This document shows positions 5,459-13,364 of a stretch of 25,203 nt of DNA, piece after piece. Numbering within the stretch: position 1 is the first letter of the stretch; every line of letters begins with the position of its first letter. Under the pieces are notes generated by a model. That model was not told the DNA's origin. It was given only the letters and a program-made list of their open reading frames with translations, and searched no databases. The DNA is taken from positions 1 through 25,203 of IMG/VR virus record IMGVR_UViG_3300013123_000391. One strand, written 5' to 3'. A program made the position numbers and the translations under genes. This stretch comes from a virus.

Positions 5459-7324
5459 GTGGCAGCTCCTGCAGTGGACTACACTGACATCCAGAAGTCG
5501 ATCTCGATGTCACCAGATGCGATCTACGAAGAGGTGCAGAGGCTCAAGGAGCTGACGGCCCATATTCCGGCCATAGCTAAGGGTGATCCTAGAGCTATGC
5601 AGAAGGCACTAGCAGTAGCACCTGGCAAGCCTCAACGTGGCCCCAAGTCAGCGTTCTTCGATCCTTTGTCTCTTCAGTATGCAATGGGGTACAAGGATCG
5701 TCGCTACTCGTTGACTTATGATGTGCTGAAGCGGGTGGCAAACCAGCTCTCCATCGTTGCCGCAATCGTCAATACGCGAATTGCTCAGGTTGCTTCGTTC
5801 TCTCAGCCCTATCGGACTACCAAGTCTCTTGGGTTCATCATCAAGCACAAAGACCCTGAGCACATGACGACAGAAGCTGAGCGTCAGTTCATCAAGCAGT
5901 TGGAGGCATTTGTCCTCGATTGTGGTGAGCCTGGCCGCCAGAACCCGTACAGTCGTGGTCCTCGAGACGACTTCGAAGCGTTTCTCAAGAAGATCGTTAG
6001 AGATACTCTCTACTATGATCAAGTGACGTTCGAGGTAGTCCCTAGAAATAACGGCATCCCGTTTGAGTTTCTGGCGGTTGATGCCTCGACCATCCGACTG
6101 GCCTCAACAGACCGTGATGCTGGTGTGGGGTTCAGCTATCACGTTCGCAATCCTGTGGCACCACTGACTGGGCGATTTGCTGGTCTCTACGCTGGACAGC
6201 AGTATGGGTCGAGAGATCCTCTGACCGACAAGGATGTCCAGTACGTTCAGATCATCAATGGGCAGATCGAGAATGTCTACAGCCTGGACGAGCTAACTTT
6301 CGGCATTCGGAATCCGCGCACGGACATCTACATCCAGGGTTATGGATTTGGTGAGATCGAACAGCTCATCACCATTGTGACTTCTCTTCTCTTTGCGGAG
6401 GAGTACAACAAGCGATACTTCACACAGGGTTCACATCCAAAAGGCATCCTGAACTTCAAGGGTGACAACTGGACCCCAGATCAGCTGGAGGCGTTTCGTC
6501 GCCAGTGGGTTGCTTCAGTCTCGGGTGTAGAGAACGCATGGAAGACACCGATCACTCAGTCAGAGGGTATCGAGTGGATTGGGCTCCAGATGACCAACAA
6601 GGACATGGAGTTCAATTCTTGGATCGAGTATTTGATCAAGATCACCTGTGGTGTCTTTCTGATCGACCCTGCTGAAATCAACTTCGATCTTCATGGTGGT
6701 GTGCAACAGACCCCGCTCTTTGAGTCGTCGCAGGAGTGGAAGCTCAAGGCTTCTCGTGATCGTGGCCTCAAGCCACTGCTTCGCTTCATTGCGAAGATGA
6801 TCAATCGTCATGTCATTGACAAGATCGATGACCACTTCGTGTTTGAGTTCGTAGGCCTCGATGAGCTTTCGGAGCAGGAAAAGCATGAGATGCTCAAGGA
6901 GCAGATCGCGAGCTACATGACTCTCAATGAAGCGCGACGCTCGCTTGATCTCCCTGACATTCCTCTTGGTGATGTCCCGATCAACCCGACCTACGTGCAG
7001 CTGCTACAGCTATTTGCCCAGCAACAGCAACAACAGCAGCAGATGGCAATGCAGCAGCAACAGATGCAACAGCAAGATGCACAGCAACAGCAGATGGCGG
7101 GAGCCCAAGGGCAGCTGCCTGAGGGTGCAGAGCAGCAGGTTGGTGGTGTGCCTGGTCAACAAAGTCTTCCACCAGGAGCCACTCCAGTTCCAGGGCAGTC
7201 GGAGACTCCGCAGTATGCTGCGAACTTCAACAAGTCCATGAGGGAGATCGTCGTCACATTTGACGACTTCATCGACCAGCAGCGGAGTAAGACCGATGCC
7301 AAAGCAGCCAATTCACCTCGGTAG
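5459..7324 (+). CDS. Portal protein
   Basis: 621 aa from GTG 5459, with GGAGGT 5 nt upstream. Residues about 65-510 resemble HK97/SPP1-type portal proteins. They show an N-terminal helical segment (LTYDVLKRVANQLSIVAAIVNTRI), the mixed wing region, GYGFGEIEQLI..LLFAEEYNKRYFTQGSHPKGIL, and a helical crown (EQEKHEMLKEQIASYMTLNEARRSLDLP), the last being a very typical portal sequence. Twelve copies would form the DNA entry vertex and bind terminase, scaffold and connector proteins. The C-terminal 110 residues carry a Gln/Met run and then disordered Gly/Pro sequence, ending with NFNKSMREI. Longer than most portals of the family because of this tail and an N-terminal extension (DIQKSISMS). Confidence 0.9.
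   Translation: MAAPAVDYTDIQKSISMSPDAIYEEVQRLKELTAHIPAIAKGDPRAMQKALAVAPGKPQRGPKSAFFDPLSLQYAMGYKDRRYSLTYDVLKRVANQLSIVAAIVNTRIAQVASFSQPYRTTKSLGFIIKHKDPEHMTTEAERQFIKQLEAFVLDCGEPGRQNPYSRGPRDDFEAFLKKIVRDTLYYDQVTFEVVPRNNGIPFEFLAVDASTIRLASTDRDAGVGFSYHVRNPVAPLTGRFAGLYAGQQYGSRDPLTDKDVQYVQIINGQIENVYSLDELTFGIRNPRTDIYIQGYGFGEIEQLITIVTSLLFAEEYNKRYFTQGSHPKGILNFKGDNWTPDQLEAFRRQWVASVSGVENAWKTPITQSEGIEWIGLQMTNKDMEFNSWIEYLIKITCGVFLIDPAEINFDLHGGVQQTPLFESSQEWKLKASRDRGLKPLLRFIAKMINRHVIDKIDDHFVFEFVGLDELSEQEKHEMLKEQIASYMTLNEARRSLDLPDIPLGDVPINPTYVQLLQLFAQQQQQQQQMAMQQQQMQQQDAQQQQMAGAQGQLPEGAEQQVGGVPGQQSLPPGATPVPGQSETPQYAANFNKSMREIVVTFDDFIDQQRSKTDAKAANSPR
7019..7093 (+). repeat. Gln/Met-rich codon run in the portal gene
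   Basis: CAG/CAA codons dominate these 25 codons, broken by ATG, GCA and GAT, giving a Gln/Met-rich tract near portal residues 521-545. CAG and CAA are mixed, so it is not a pure triplet repeat. The tract is probably maintained at protein level, though slippage could vary its length. Confidence 0.8.
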
Positions 7325-8282
7325 TTGGGCAGAGGATGAGCAGAAGGCATATCTGGGGGAAGTGAAGATCGGAAAAGAGGGAGCATCCTATTCGGGTTCT
7401 GGTGCTATGAGAGCCGGAACACCGGTCGGTAAGCCTTCTCATCAGTTTGGTGCTCTGCCTTCGAAAGAAGTCAAAGACATCGTCAGCCCACCGACGGCAA
7501 AGAAAGCCATAGCTGAGGGTACGGTCATGGACATGAAGGATCTTGGCTTTCAACGAGCTGTACCTACGCCCCTACCTGCTCCGGTCGCTTCGGGGAGTAT
7601 GACTGCCAGCCTGAATCAGTTGGAAAAGGCAGCAGAGAAGCACTATGGGCGTCACTACGGAACGAAGGACCCTAAGGGTTCCCTTTCCAGGATCGCTCGA
7701 TACAAGACCAAGGATGGTCAGATCAAGAAGCCGCCCAGGAAGACAGATGCCAAACAAGAGATGGCATCAGAGATGATCGCACACCACATGCATCACCTTG
7801 GCCGCCATCCAGGTGGTGAGAAGCAAGCTGTTGCAATCGGGCTCCATCAGGCGGGCCTCAGCAAGGAAAAGTCCATGAACAAGTCTTTCGATGAGCTGAT
7901 GGAGATCAGTAAGGCAGTGGAGAAATCGGATCTTGAGAAGGCGGTGACAGCCCGTTCGGTGCCTCGTCTCCCTCGAGCACTTGCTCACCGCTCAACGTTC
8001 GAGTCGGGTAGTGCTCTTGTCACCAAGGACATCTCGGCTCTTGCAACAGGTCCACTCACTCCCCAGCTCATCGACGAGCTGAAGCAGGATGAGGCGGAGC
8101 GTACCCATCGGATCGCCAAGGCCCATGAGCACATCAGGTGTGGAGCTTGCGGTCGTGCATTCGCCAAGAGCTTTGGTGAGTGCCCAACCTGCGTCATCAA
8201 CAAGTCACAGTGCTGCAAGAGTTGTGGTGGGCAGATGGTGAAGAAAAGCGACAACACCATGAGGTGTCCGCGCTGCGGGTGA
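7296..8282 (+). CDS. Probable head protein with C-terminal double zinc ribbon
   Basis: 328 aa. Start ATG 7296 follows GGAG (7284-7287) and overlaps the portal end by 29 nt. Residues about 105-200 contain HYGRHYGTKDPKGSLSRIAR and a helical segment ending KQAVAIGLHQAGLSKEKS. This resembles the short 'K-Q-A-x-A-I-G-L-x-x-A' domain often seen in phage and plasmid proteins (DUF6496-like). The C-terminus (residues 284-328) has CGAC, CPTC, CKSC and CPRC pairs, enough for two zinc ribbons. Contains KSM, KSF and KSF words. Function unknown; gene order next to the portal suggests a head or head-associated role. Confidence 0.6.
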   Translation: MPKQPIHLGSWAEDEQKAYLGEVKIGKEGASYSGSGAMRAGTPVGKPSHQFGALPSKEVKDIVSPPTAKKAIAEGTVMDMKDLGFQRAVPTPLPAPVASGSMTASLNQLEKAAEKHYGRHYGTKDPKGSLSRIARYKTKDGQIKKPPRKTDAKQEMASEMIAHHMHHLGRHPGGEKQAVAIGLHQAGLSKEKSMNKSFDELMEISKAVEKSDLEKAVTARSVPRLPRALAHRSTFESGSALVTKDISALATGPLTPQLIDELKQDEAERTHRIAKAHEHIRCGACGRAFAKSFGECPTCVINKSQCCKSCGGQMVKKSDNTMRCPRCG

Positions 8283-8286
8283 TCTG

Positions 8287-9570
8287 ATGCTGCTCACAGC
8301 TACACAACTGTTTGATCTCTCTGTAGACCTGCTGAAGGCCAAAAAAGAGCCGAACCAGACAGGCCCTCGGGGAGGTCGGTACTATCTGTCAGTGACTGGG
8401 GAGAAGATCTACCCAGGGAAGAGTCCGCCCTTGGTTGTCACCAATGCGATGGATGTTCCGCATCTATCGTCGGATCATGGTGATGTCCAAGTGGAGATCG
8501 TTCCTGGAAAGAAGGAACTTCCAAAGGAGTTCCAACAGGTGATGCGTCTTCGTTCTCCCAAGACTAGAGAGGACAAGCGCAGTGCCCGTGCGTTCATCCA
8601 GGCACAGACATCAAGCCACTGGCCATCCTACTTCTGTCGATCTTGCAAGGCGATTGTTCTTCCTGAGCACAACAAGCCCACAGTTGAAGTCAGAGAGATC
8701 GAGAACCCTGCAACGGGGAACAAGACCCGAGTGGAAGAGGTCACAGAACGGAAGACTGCGGTCACTCTTCTTCACACACAAGGCCCCAAGGCTGGGCAGC
8801 GGGAATCCATCGACCCCCCAGACCCAGCAGCTGTTGCACAGAAGCTCTGCCCAGAGTGCTTTGAACAGCACCATGTAGTCGTTCGGAAGGTAGTCGGCAA
8901 GTTTGCCCCTCCGAAGCCTGGAGAGGGCTCCCAGCTCCGGAAAGAGCACGAGAAGGCTCTTGGTAAGACGCTGAAGCAAGCGCTCAAGAAAGAGCCCCAC
9001 CAGAGAACAGAGGAAGAGAAGCGTCTGGTTCGTGAACATGAAGCCAAGCAAGCAGTCTCTACAAGAGCAGCCGAAGAGAGGATCAAGGCTGAGGGGGTCT
9101 CGACTGTCGAGAGGCGAGAGCGAGAGTCGAATCGCGAAGCCAAGAATGAAGAGGCCGCTCTCAAGGAGCTTCGCGAGAAGTACAAGACTCACCTGGTTCG
9201 GGCAGGGATACCTACGAATGAGGCTGAGACTCAAGCCCTTGGTCTTTCTGCCAAGGATGCTCGTGCTTTTGAGCAGCAGCTCCTCCAGGCCCATGCAACC
9301 AGAAGAAGTGAGATTCATCATCGGATGGCAGAAGAGGGTAGTGGGAAGAAGATCGCGCGGGTGGTGAGCATCGGAGATCTCCAGTCTTTCATGGATAGGC
9401 GTCGTGAGGGTGTGAAGGGATCAGAGACAGCTCATGCTGCCTATGAGGAAGGACTGAAGCCGGCTCAAGCCAAACAGAAGGACGTGATTCGGAAAGAACG
9501 GCTTCGTGAACGTGAACGTGAACAGGCCAAGAAGACGGAGAAGAGTCTCAGTCTTTGGGTGGCTATGTAG
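8287..9570 (+). CDS. Charged coiled-coil protein with GG-RYY module
   Basis: 427 aa, ATG 8287, 4 nt after the previous stop (weak ribosome site GGGTGA; probably coupled). The N-terminus LFDLSVDLLKAKKEP then GPRGGRYYLSVTGEKIYPG is a short module also seen in the 1285-aa protein of this window. Residues 118-200 include CRSC and CPEC, a possible zinc site split by about 80 residues. Residues 215-420 are almost entirely charged helix (Glu/Arg/Lys/Ala), a long coiled coil. The C-terminus is EKSLSLWVAM, a Lys-Ser-Leu tail like that of the helicase. No enzyme motif; a probable internal or scaffold-type head protein by context. Confidence 0.6.
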   Translation: MLLTATQLFDLSVDLLKAKKEPNQTGPRGGRYYLSVTGEKIYPGKSPPLVVTNAMDVPHLSSDHGDVQVEIVPGKKELPKEFQQVMRLRSPKTREDKRSARAFIQAQTSSHWPSYFCRSCKAIVLPEHNKPTVEVREIENPATGNKTRVEEVTERKTAVTLLHTQGPKAGQRESIDPPDPAAVAQKLCPECFEQHHVVVRKVVGKFAPPKPGEGSQLRKEHEKALGKTLKQALKKEPHQRTEEEKRLVREHEAKQAVSTRAAEERIKAEGVSTVERRERESNREAKNEEAALKELREKYKTHLVRAGIPTNEAETQALGLSAKDARAFEQQLLQAHATRRSEIHHRMAEEGSGKKIARVVSIGDLQSFMDRRREGVKGSETAHAAYEEGLKPAQAKQKDVIRKERLREREREQAKKTEKSLSLWVAM

Positions 9571-9579
9571 GAGATCAAG

Positions 9580-10044
9580 ATGAGTAACAACCCATTCGCA
9601 GGCAGAGTGCCTCTCAATCTTCGTCGTGATGAAGAGACTGTGGTGAAGTCCACAAGCTACCGTGAGGGAGTCACTCACCCAGTTAGCTACCGGACGCCAC
9701 AGCAAGATTCGTTGCTCATGCGCAACGAAGGCTGCACACCTCTTCGTCGGTATCCAGATGGTCGACTTGACACGGAGTTCGTGGCCCAGGAAGTCGTCTC
9801 TCTTATCCACAAGGCAGAGGACGGTGGGAATCTGACCAGCTTCGAGCAGGGTCTTCTGACTCTCATTCTTCCCCAGAAGTTCCAGCTCGTAGATCCGAAG
9901 ATCGCCGGTACCATGGCCAGACTCACAGAAGAGGAGCGCGGCCTGGTAGCTCTTCGTGTACTGCGACATATGAACGAGGAGTTGAACTGGAACGCTGGCA
10001 GAGGCGGTGGCAGCGTTCCATTTCGGCACACGAGCAGAGACTAA
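9580..10044 (+). CDS. Hypothetical protein, 154 aa
   Basis: Start ATG 9580 with AGGAGA nearby upstream. The N-terminal third is polar (PFAGRVPLNLRRDEETVVKS, HPVSYRTPQQDS). The middle, residues 60-130, is predicted helical (EFVAQEVVSLIHKAE, SFEQGLLTLILPQKFQL, TEEERGLVALRVLRHMNEEL). The C-terminus is Gly-rich. No family recognised. It lies between head-protein genes in one tight operon. Confidence 0.6.
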   Translation: MSNNPFAGRVPLNLRRDEETVVKSTSYREGVTHPVSYRTPQQDSLLMRNEGCTPLRRYPDGRLDTEFVAQEVVSLIHKAEDGGNLTSFEQGLLTLILPQKFQLVDPKIAGTMARLTEEERGLVALRVLRHMNEELNWNAGRGGGSVPFRHTSRD

Positions 10045-10284
10045 GTGCCATCCCAGGTCAAGATTCAGGTGCCTGAAGGCATGGGCACTGATGAGGTGAT
10101 CAAGTCTCTTGAGTTGGCAGTTGCAAAACTCAAGAAGTCGCATGATCACGAAGATGCCGTACTGCCAGATGAGAATGAGGCAGCATCTCATTTGGCAGCA
10201 TTCGTCAACGACTCATTCGATCTTATGATGAGCAGTATGACGAATGAGATTGCTGAGGTACTGGCCGGTGGCCGTGACGAGTAA
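10045..10284 (+). CDS. Small hypothetical protein, GTG start
   Basis: 79 aa if started at GTG 10045, directly after the previous stop codon; an ATG at 10081 is the alternative. GTG is preferred because PSQVKIQVPEGMGTDEVIKSLELAVAKLKK reads as a continuous strand-turn-helix. Contains IKSLELA. The end is acidic and helical (FVNDSFDLMMSSMTNEIAEVLA). Unknown function; coupled to its neighbours by position. Confidence 0.5.
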   Translation: MPSQVKIQVPEGMGTDEVIKSLELAVAKLKKSHDHEDAVLPDENEAASHLAAFVNDSFDLMMSSMTNEIAEVLAGGRDE

Positions 10285-10465
10285 CACAGTTTCAGGTCGG
10301 GTCCAGCTCAAGAAGGGTGCAGCAGGTATGTCCCTTGAGGGCAAACGTGTCCTTCGAATGCTGGTCGAGGACTACCACATGCCAGAGCCAGATGCTGTTC
10401 GTTTTCTGCTGGATGGGGGACCGGCTCTTTCGATAGCACTACTCCAGCTTCAGGGAAGGAAGTAG
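10274..10465 (+). CDS. Small hypothetical protein, start uncertain
   Basis: About 64 aa from GTG 10274, overlapping the previous gene by 11 nt; ATG 10328 with AGAAGGG 10 nt upstream is an alternative giving 46 aa. The C-terminal part, SLEGKRVLRMLVEDYHMPEPDAVRFLLDGGPALSIALLQLQG, looks like a two-helix domain similar in style to UBA- or CUE-like three-helix folds, but that is only a resemblance. It ends 3 nt before the next gene. Confidence 0.5.
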   Translation: MTSNTVSGRVQLKKGAAGMSLEGKRVLRMLVEDYHMPEPDAVRFLLDGGPALSIALLQLQGRK

Positions 10466-10468
10466 GTC

Positions 10469-11680
10469 ATGCAGCTTTTTCTCGATGCGATGCTGTTCCG
10501 GATTGGGGATGCTGGTGACCTGTGGGATCAGGGTACGTTGGTCAAAGCTGCTGATGCTGCAACCATGGTGGCGAAGCGTAGTGCCCAACCCTCAGCCGTG
10601 ACGGGTCACGAAGATACCGTGGCTGCCCCCCGCATGAGTGAAGCTTCCCTGAAGCCAGCACCAACGTTCTCGTCTCAAGAGAAGCCATCGGTGAAGATCA
10701 AAGGCCCTGATGTCTCCTCACCAGGTCACCAACTAGCAGCAGCTAGGGCTATTCAGGGGCACGCTCGCCACTACTATCTCTACCACACCCTCAATAACGA
10801 TCCTGCCAGAGCAGATCAATCACTCAAGAAGTACCACCAGGCCTCGTCGACAATTCAGCATCTCGAAGGTCAGGGTGTACAGGACACGGAGCAGCACCAT
10901 CGTGATTGGATCTTGCACTACAAGGCCAATCCGCATCTCTACAAGAATAGCTCAGTGCCCTCTAGCTCCCGTCAGCAGTTCCATGCTCTTCATGCAGGGA
11001 ATTGGGGTGAAGAGATCGATGCATCGAAGTCTCTTTCTATCGATGATCTCTTCGTCAAGTCGCTGCATGGTAAGCAGTATAAGATCGAGATGGTAGTCAG
11101 TCCCCAAGCTGCTGAACAACTGAAGCCACTTCTAGAGGAGCTGAAGAAGCTAGGTGATTGGGGATGCTCTCGTGGTTTGAAGATCGAAGACTGGGGGCAT
11201 GAGAGGGGCGAGAGAAACCTGTTCGGGTTTGATGGTGATGGTTCGTCCAAGATCCACAGTCTCACTGTTGCTGAGACAACAGAGAAGTCACAGGAGAGTA
11301 CGATGATTCGCCCAGATATGATTGGTCCTCGCCGCCTAGCTCCAGCTAGCCAACCGACGGGTTCCAAGCTCTTTGTTTTCACCGAAGAAGATCCACGCCG
11401 AGTCCTCAAGTCACAGGTCCTTCCGGGTGTCACAGAAGGACAGATCAATGGGGTCATGCCCTCAACCCCAAGTACCCAACCACAGCTCTACATTGAGATC
11501 AAGAAGAGTTCTGATGATCTCAAGAAGGACTATGGTTATGGTGGCAAGGAGGAAGTTGAGGAGCTTTTGAAGCAAAAGCCGACCGGAGTGCCTCACCTAG
11601 GGGTGGACAGAGCTGAAGCCAAACTCGACACGGAGCACAGAAAGAAGCGTCTCTCACAACCTCTGATGGTGAGCCGCTAG
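10469..11680 (+). CDS. Hypothetical protein, 403 aa, probable virion component
   Basis: ATG 10469 with GGAAG/AGGT upstream. The N-terminus (LFLDAMLFRIGDAGDLWDQGTLVKAADA) resembles the short hydrophobic leader-plus-Lys starts of other proteins in this block. Residues 85-160 are a His/Tyr-rich helical segment (HQLAAARAIQGHARHYYLYHTLNNDPARADQSLKKYHQAS is read there in two halves). Residues 183-206 hold two Lys-Ser-Leu words (ASKSLSID, FVKSLHGK). The C-terminal half has short beta stretches (KLFVFTEEDPRRVL, QPQLYIEIKKS). No domain recognised. Gene order between portal and Mu F-like protein suggests a head function. Confidence 0.55.
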   Translation: MQLFLDAMLFRIGDAGDLWDQGTLVKAADAATMVAKRSAQPSAVTGHEDTVAAPRMSEASLKPAPTFSSQEKPSVKIKGPDVSSPGHQLAAARAIQGHARHYYLYHTLNNDPARADQSLKKYHQASSTIQHLEGQGVQDTEQHHRDWILHYKANPHLYKNSSVPSSSRQQFHALHAGNWGEEIDASKSLSIDDLFVKSLHGKQYKIEMVVSPQAAEQLKPLLEELKKLGDWGCSRGLKIEDWGHERGERNLFGFDGDGSSKIHSLTVAETTEKSQESTMIRPDMIGPRRLAPASQPTGSKLFVFTEEDPRRVLKSQVLPGVTEGQINGVMPSTPSTQPQLYIEIKKSSDDLKKDYGYGGKEEVEELLKQKPTGVPHLGVDRAEAKLDTEHRKKRLSQPLMVSR

Positions 11681-11684
11681 GTGC

Positions 11685-12584
11685 ATGGTTCTCTCCAGAG
11701 CACAGATTGAGAAGCTGGCCGAGATCATCCGTTGTCACACCACATGGCTCATGTGGAGGATGTTTGGGGATCAGGAGATCACTGAGAAGGATCTCCATGA
11801 TCTGAAGGCCAGCGGTAAGCTTCCGATGGATGTTAATGCATCAGCTATTCGCTATGCTTACGTCCTTGGGAAGCTTCAATCTCTGCTCAAGGAGGCCGAG
11901 TTCAAGAAGCTCACCTGGAAGCAGCTCCAGGAAGTAGCAACTGGTCGCTACACGGACGTAGATAAGCTGCAGATCAAAGCGGCAGAGCTGTCGGCTCAGA
12001 CTGAGTTTCGCAGTCTGATGGACGACATCAAGAATGGTCTCTACCAGAGACTTGCACAAGCGACTCATCGTACAGTAACCGAAGGGCATGTTAGGTCTAC
12101 AATTTCTGACAAGATCAAGACTGGTACTGATCTAAATCAGACTTATCGACAAGTAGCCAGAGAGCTAGTGGAGGCTCTGAAGGAACCTCATCGGAACTGG
12201 GAGAGGTTGGCTGCTACAGAGTTGCACACAGCTAAGCAGCGTGGAGTGATGACTGCGATCTCTCAGAAGGAGGGTATCTACGCTGACTCTGATGGGATCG
12301 ACAGTGATGTGGCTATTGTACATGATGCCGATATGTGTGATGACTGTCGGCGAATCTATTACGATCCCAAGACTGGGAACCCAAAGATCTTCAAGCTCAA
12401 GGAGCTGTTGGAGAATGAGGGAACGAATTACCAGAGACCTTGGAGATTGCATGCCAAGCCGGTGGTGCCTCCGCTGCACCCACACTGCTTTGGGCGTTTG
12501 AGATACGTGCCCCCTGGTTGGGGTTGGAATGATATGGGTCGCTTCACTCTGTTGCGACCTGAGGAAGCTTTCCCTGAGGTGTGA
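11685..12584 (+). CDS. Mu F-like minor head (head morphogenesis) protein
   Basis: 299 aa, ATG 11685, weak ribosome site, 4 nt after the previous stop. The C-terminal half matches the phage Mu protein F / SPP1 gp7 head morphogenesis family: RNWERLAATELHTAKQRGVMTAI, then MCDDCRRIYYDP (Cys218-x-x-Cys221), then PPLHPHCFGRLRYVPPG (His265-Pro-His267-Cys268), a conserved probable metal site. Residues 1-150 are mostly helical, as is usual. These proteins are minor capsid components that bind the portal and sometimes DNA. In this genome the gene is separated from the portal by six genes, where direct adjacency is more common. Confidence 0.85.
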   Translation: MVLSRAQIEKLAEIIRCHTTWLMWRMFGDQEITEKDLHDLKASGKLPMDVNASAIRYAYVLGKLQSLLKEAEFKKLTWKQLQEVATGRYTDVDKLQIKAAELSAQTEFRSLMDDIKNGLYQRLAQATHRTVTEGHVRSTISDKIKTGTDLNQTYRQVARELVEALKEPHRNWERLAATELHTAKQRGVMTAISQKEGIYADSDGIDSDVAIVHDADMCDDCRRIYYDPKTGNPKIFKLKELLENEGTNYQRPWRLHAKPVVPPLHPHCFGRLRYVPPGWGWNDMGRFTLLRPEEAFPEV

Positions 12585-12587
12585 GTG

Positions 12588-13364
12588 ATGTCGATCCTCG
12601 ATGCCATGAATGAGCTACTTGCAAAGAGCGAGGGAGAGTTTCGTGGTGGTGATCCTGAAGAGCTTCAGATGAAGCAACAGGATGCCAAAGAGTCTCAAGC
12701 TGACGCAGGTGACACTGGGGACGACAACGGAGATGGTGTAGACGAGGATGCTCAGATTGCTGATGCCGACAAGGAATCAGAAGCCGAAGACAAGCTGGCA
12801 AGTTTTGGCAAGTCTGGTCCTTCAATTTCGGTAGGGGGTGCCCAGGTCTCACCTGTGAATACGGACGAGGACTACGAGGGTGATCTGGACGAAAAGCGTC
12901 TGACCTATCCTCTTCGGTTTCGAGGCGAGAAGCATCCATTTGAAGAACCTTGTGCGCTGGATCGAAGGGAGCATCAGAATGAGGTCTGGTCGGAGGCACT
13001 GGGTTTCAAAATCCCTCTTGAGGGAAATCCGATCTTCTATCTTCGTAGGTTTGCTCTACGTGGTGACAAAGACGGTTATCGAAAGGCCACTCAGGAGGTT
13101 TTCAAGGCAGTTGGGCCAGAACCTGTGGCTACCCAGGCTCCCGGTGCTCAACAGCTTCTCGAGAACTTGGACAGTCTGAATCGAGATCAACTGCTCCAAG
13201 TGGCAAAGTCGATCTGGGGTGAGGACTATGACTACGAACCTTGGATGGACGATGACTACATCCGCGAGGATGTCCGTGGGTCTCTGATGGATCTCACGGA
13301 CAACCGTGATGCCAAGCAGCTGGACCAGATTCGTGGCCAGATGACGAGCAGTCTGGAGTGGTAA
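12588..13364 (+). CDS. Acidic hypothetical protein
   Basis: 258 aa from ATG 12588 (GAGGT 7 nt upstream); GTG 12585 is in frame. Residues 15-70 are very acidic and low in complexity (DTGDDNGDGVDEDAQIADAD). Residues 100-180 are more folded (KRLTYPLRFRGEKHPFEEPCALDRREH, IPLEGNPIFYLRRFALRG). The C-terminal 60 residues are helical (LNRDQLLQVAKSIWGEDY). No family recognised. The stop (TAA) is immediately followed by the GTG of the giant downstream gene. Confidence 0.55.
   Translation: MSILDAMNELLAKSEGEFRGGDPEELQMKQQDAKESQADAGDTGDDNGDGVDEDAQIADADKESEAEDKLASFGKSGPSISVGGAQVSPVNTDEDYEGDLDEKRLTYPLRFRGEKHPFEEPCALDRREHQNEVWSEALGFKIPLEGNPIFYLRRFALRGDKDGYRKATQEVFKAVGPEPVATQAPGAQQLLENLDSLNRDQLLQVAKSIWGEDYDYEPWMDDDYIREDVRGSLMDLTDNRDAKQLDQIRGQMTSSLEW

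Noticed and set aside
7019-7093. Unstable pure triplet-repeat tract
   Set aside because: CAG and CAA are mixed and interrupted by other codons, so it is a Gln-rich protein segment rather than a simple microsatellite.
8611-9321. Minus-strand open frame of 236 aa
   Set aside because: It lies opposite the charged coiled-coil gene at 8287-9570. Leu/Ser-rich translation is the expected shadow of Glu/Lys/Arg codons.
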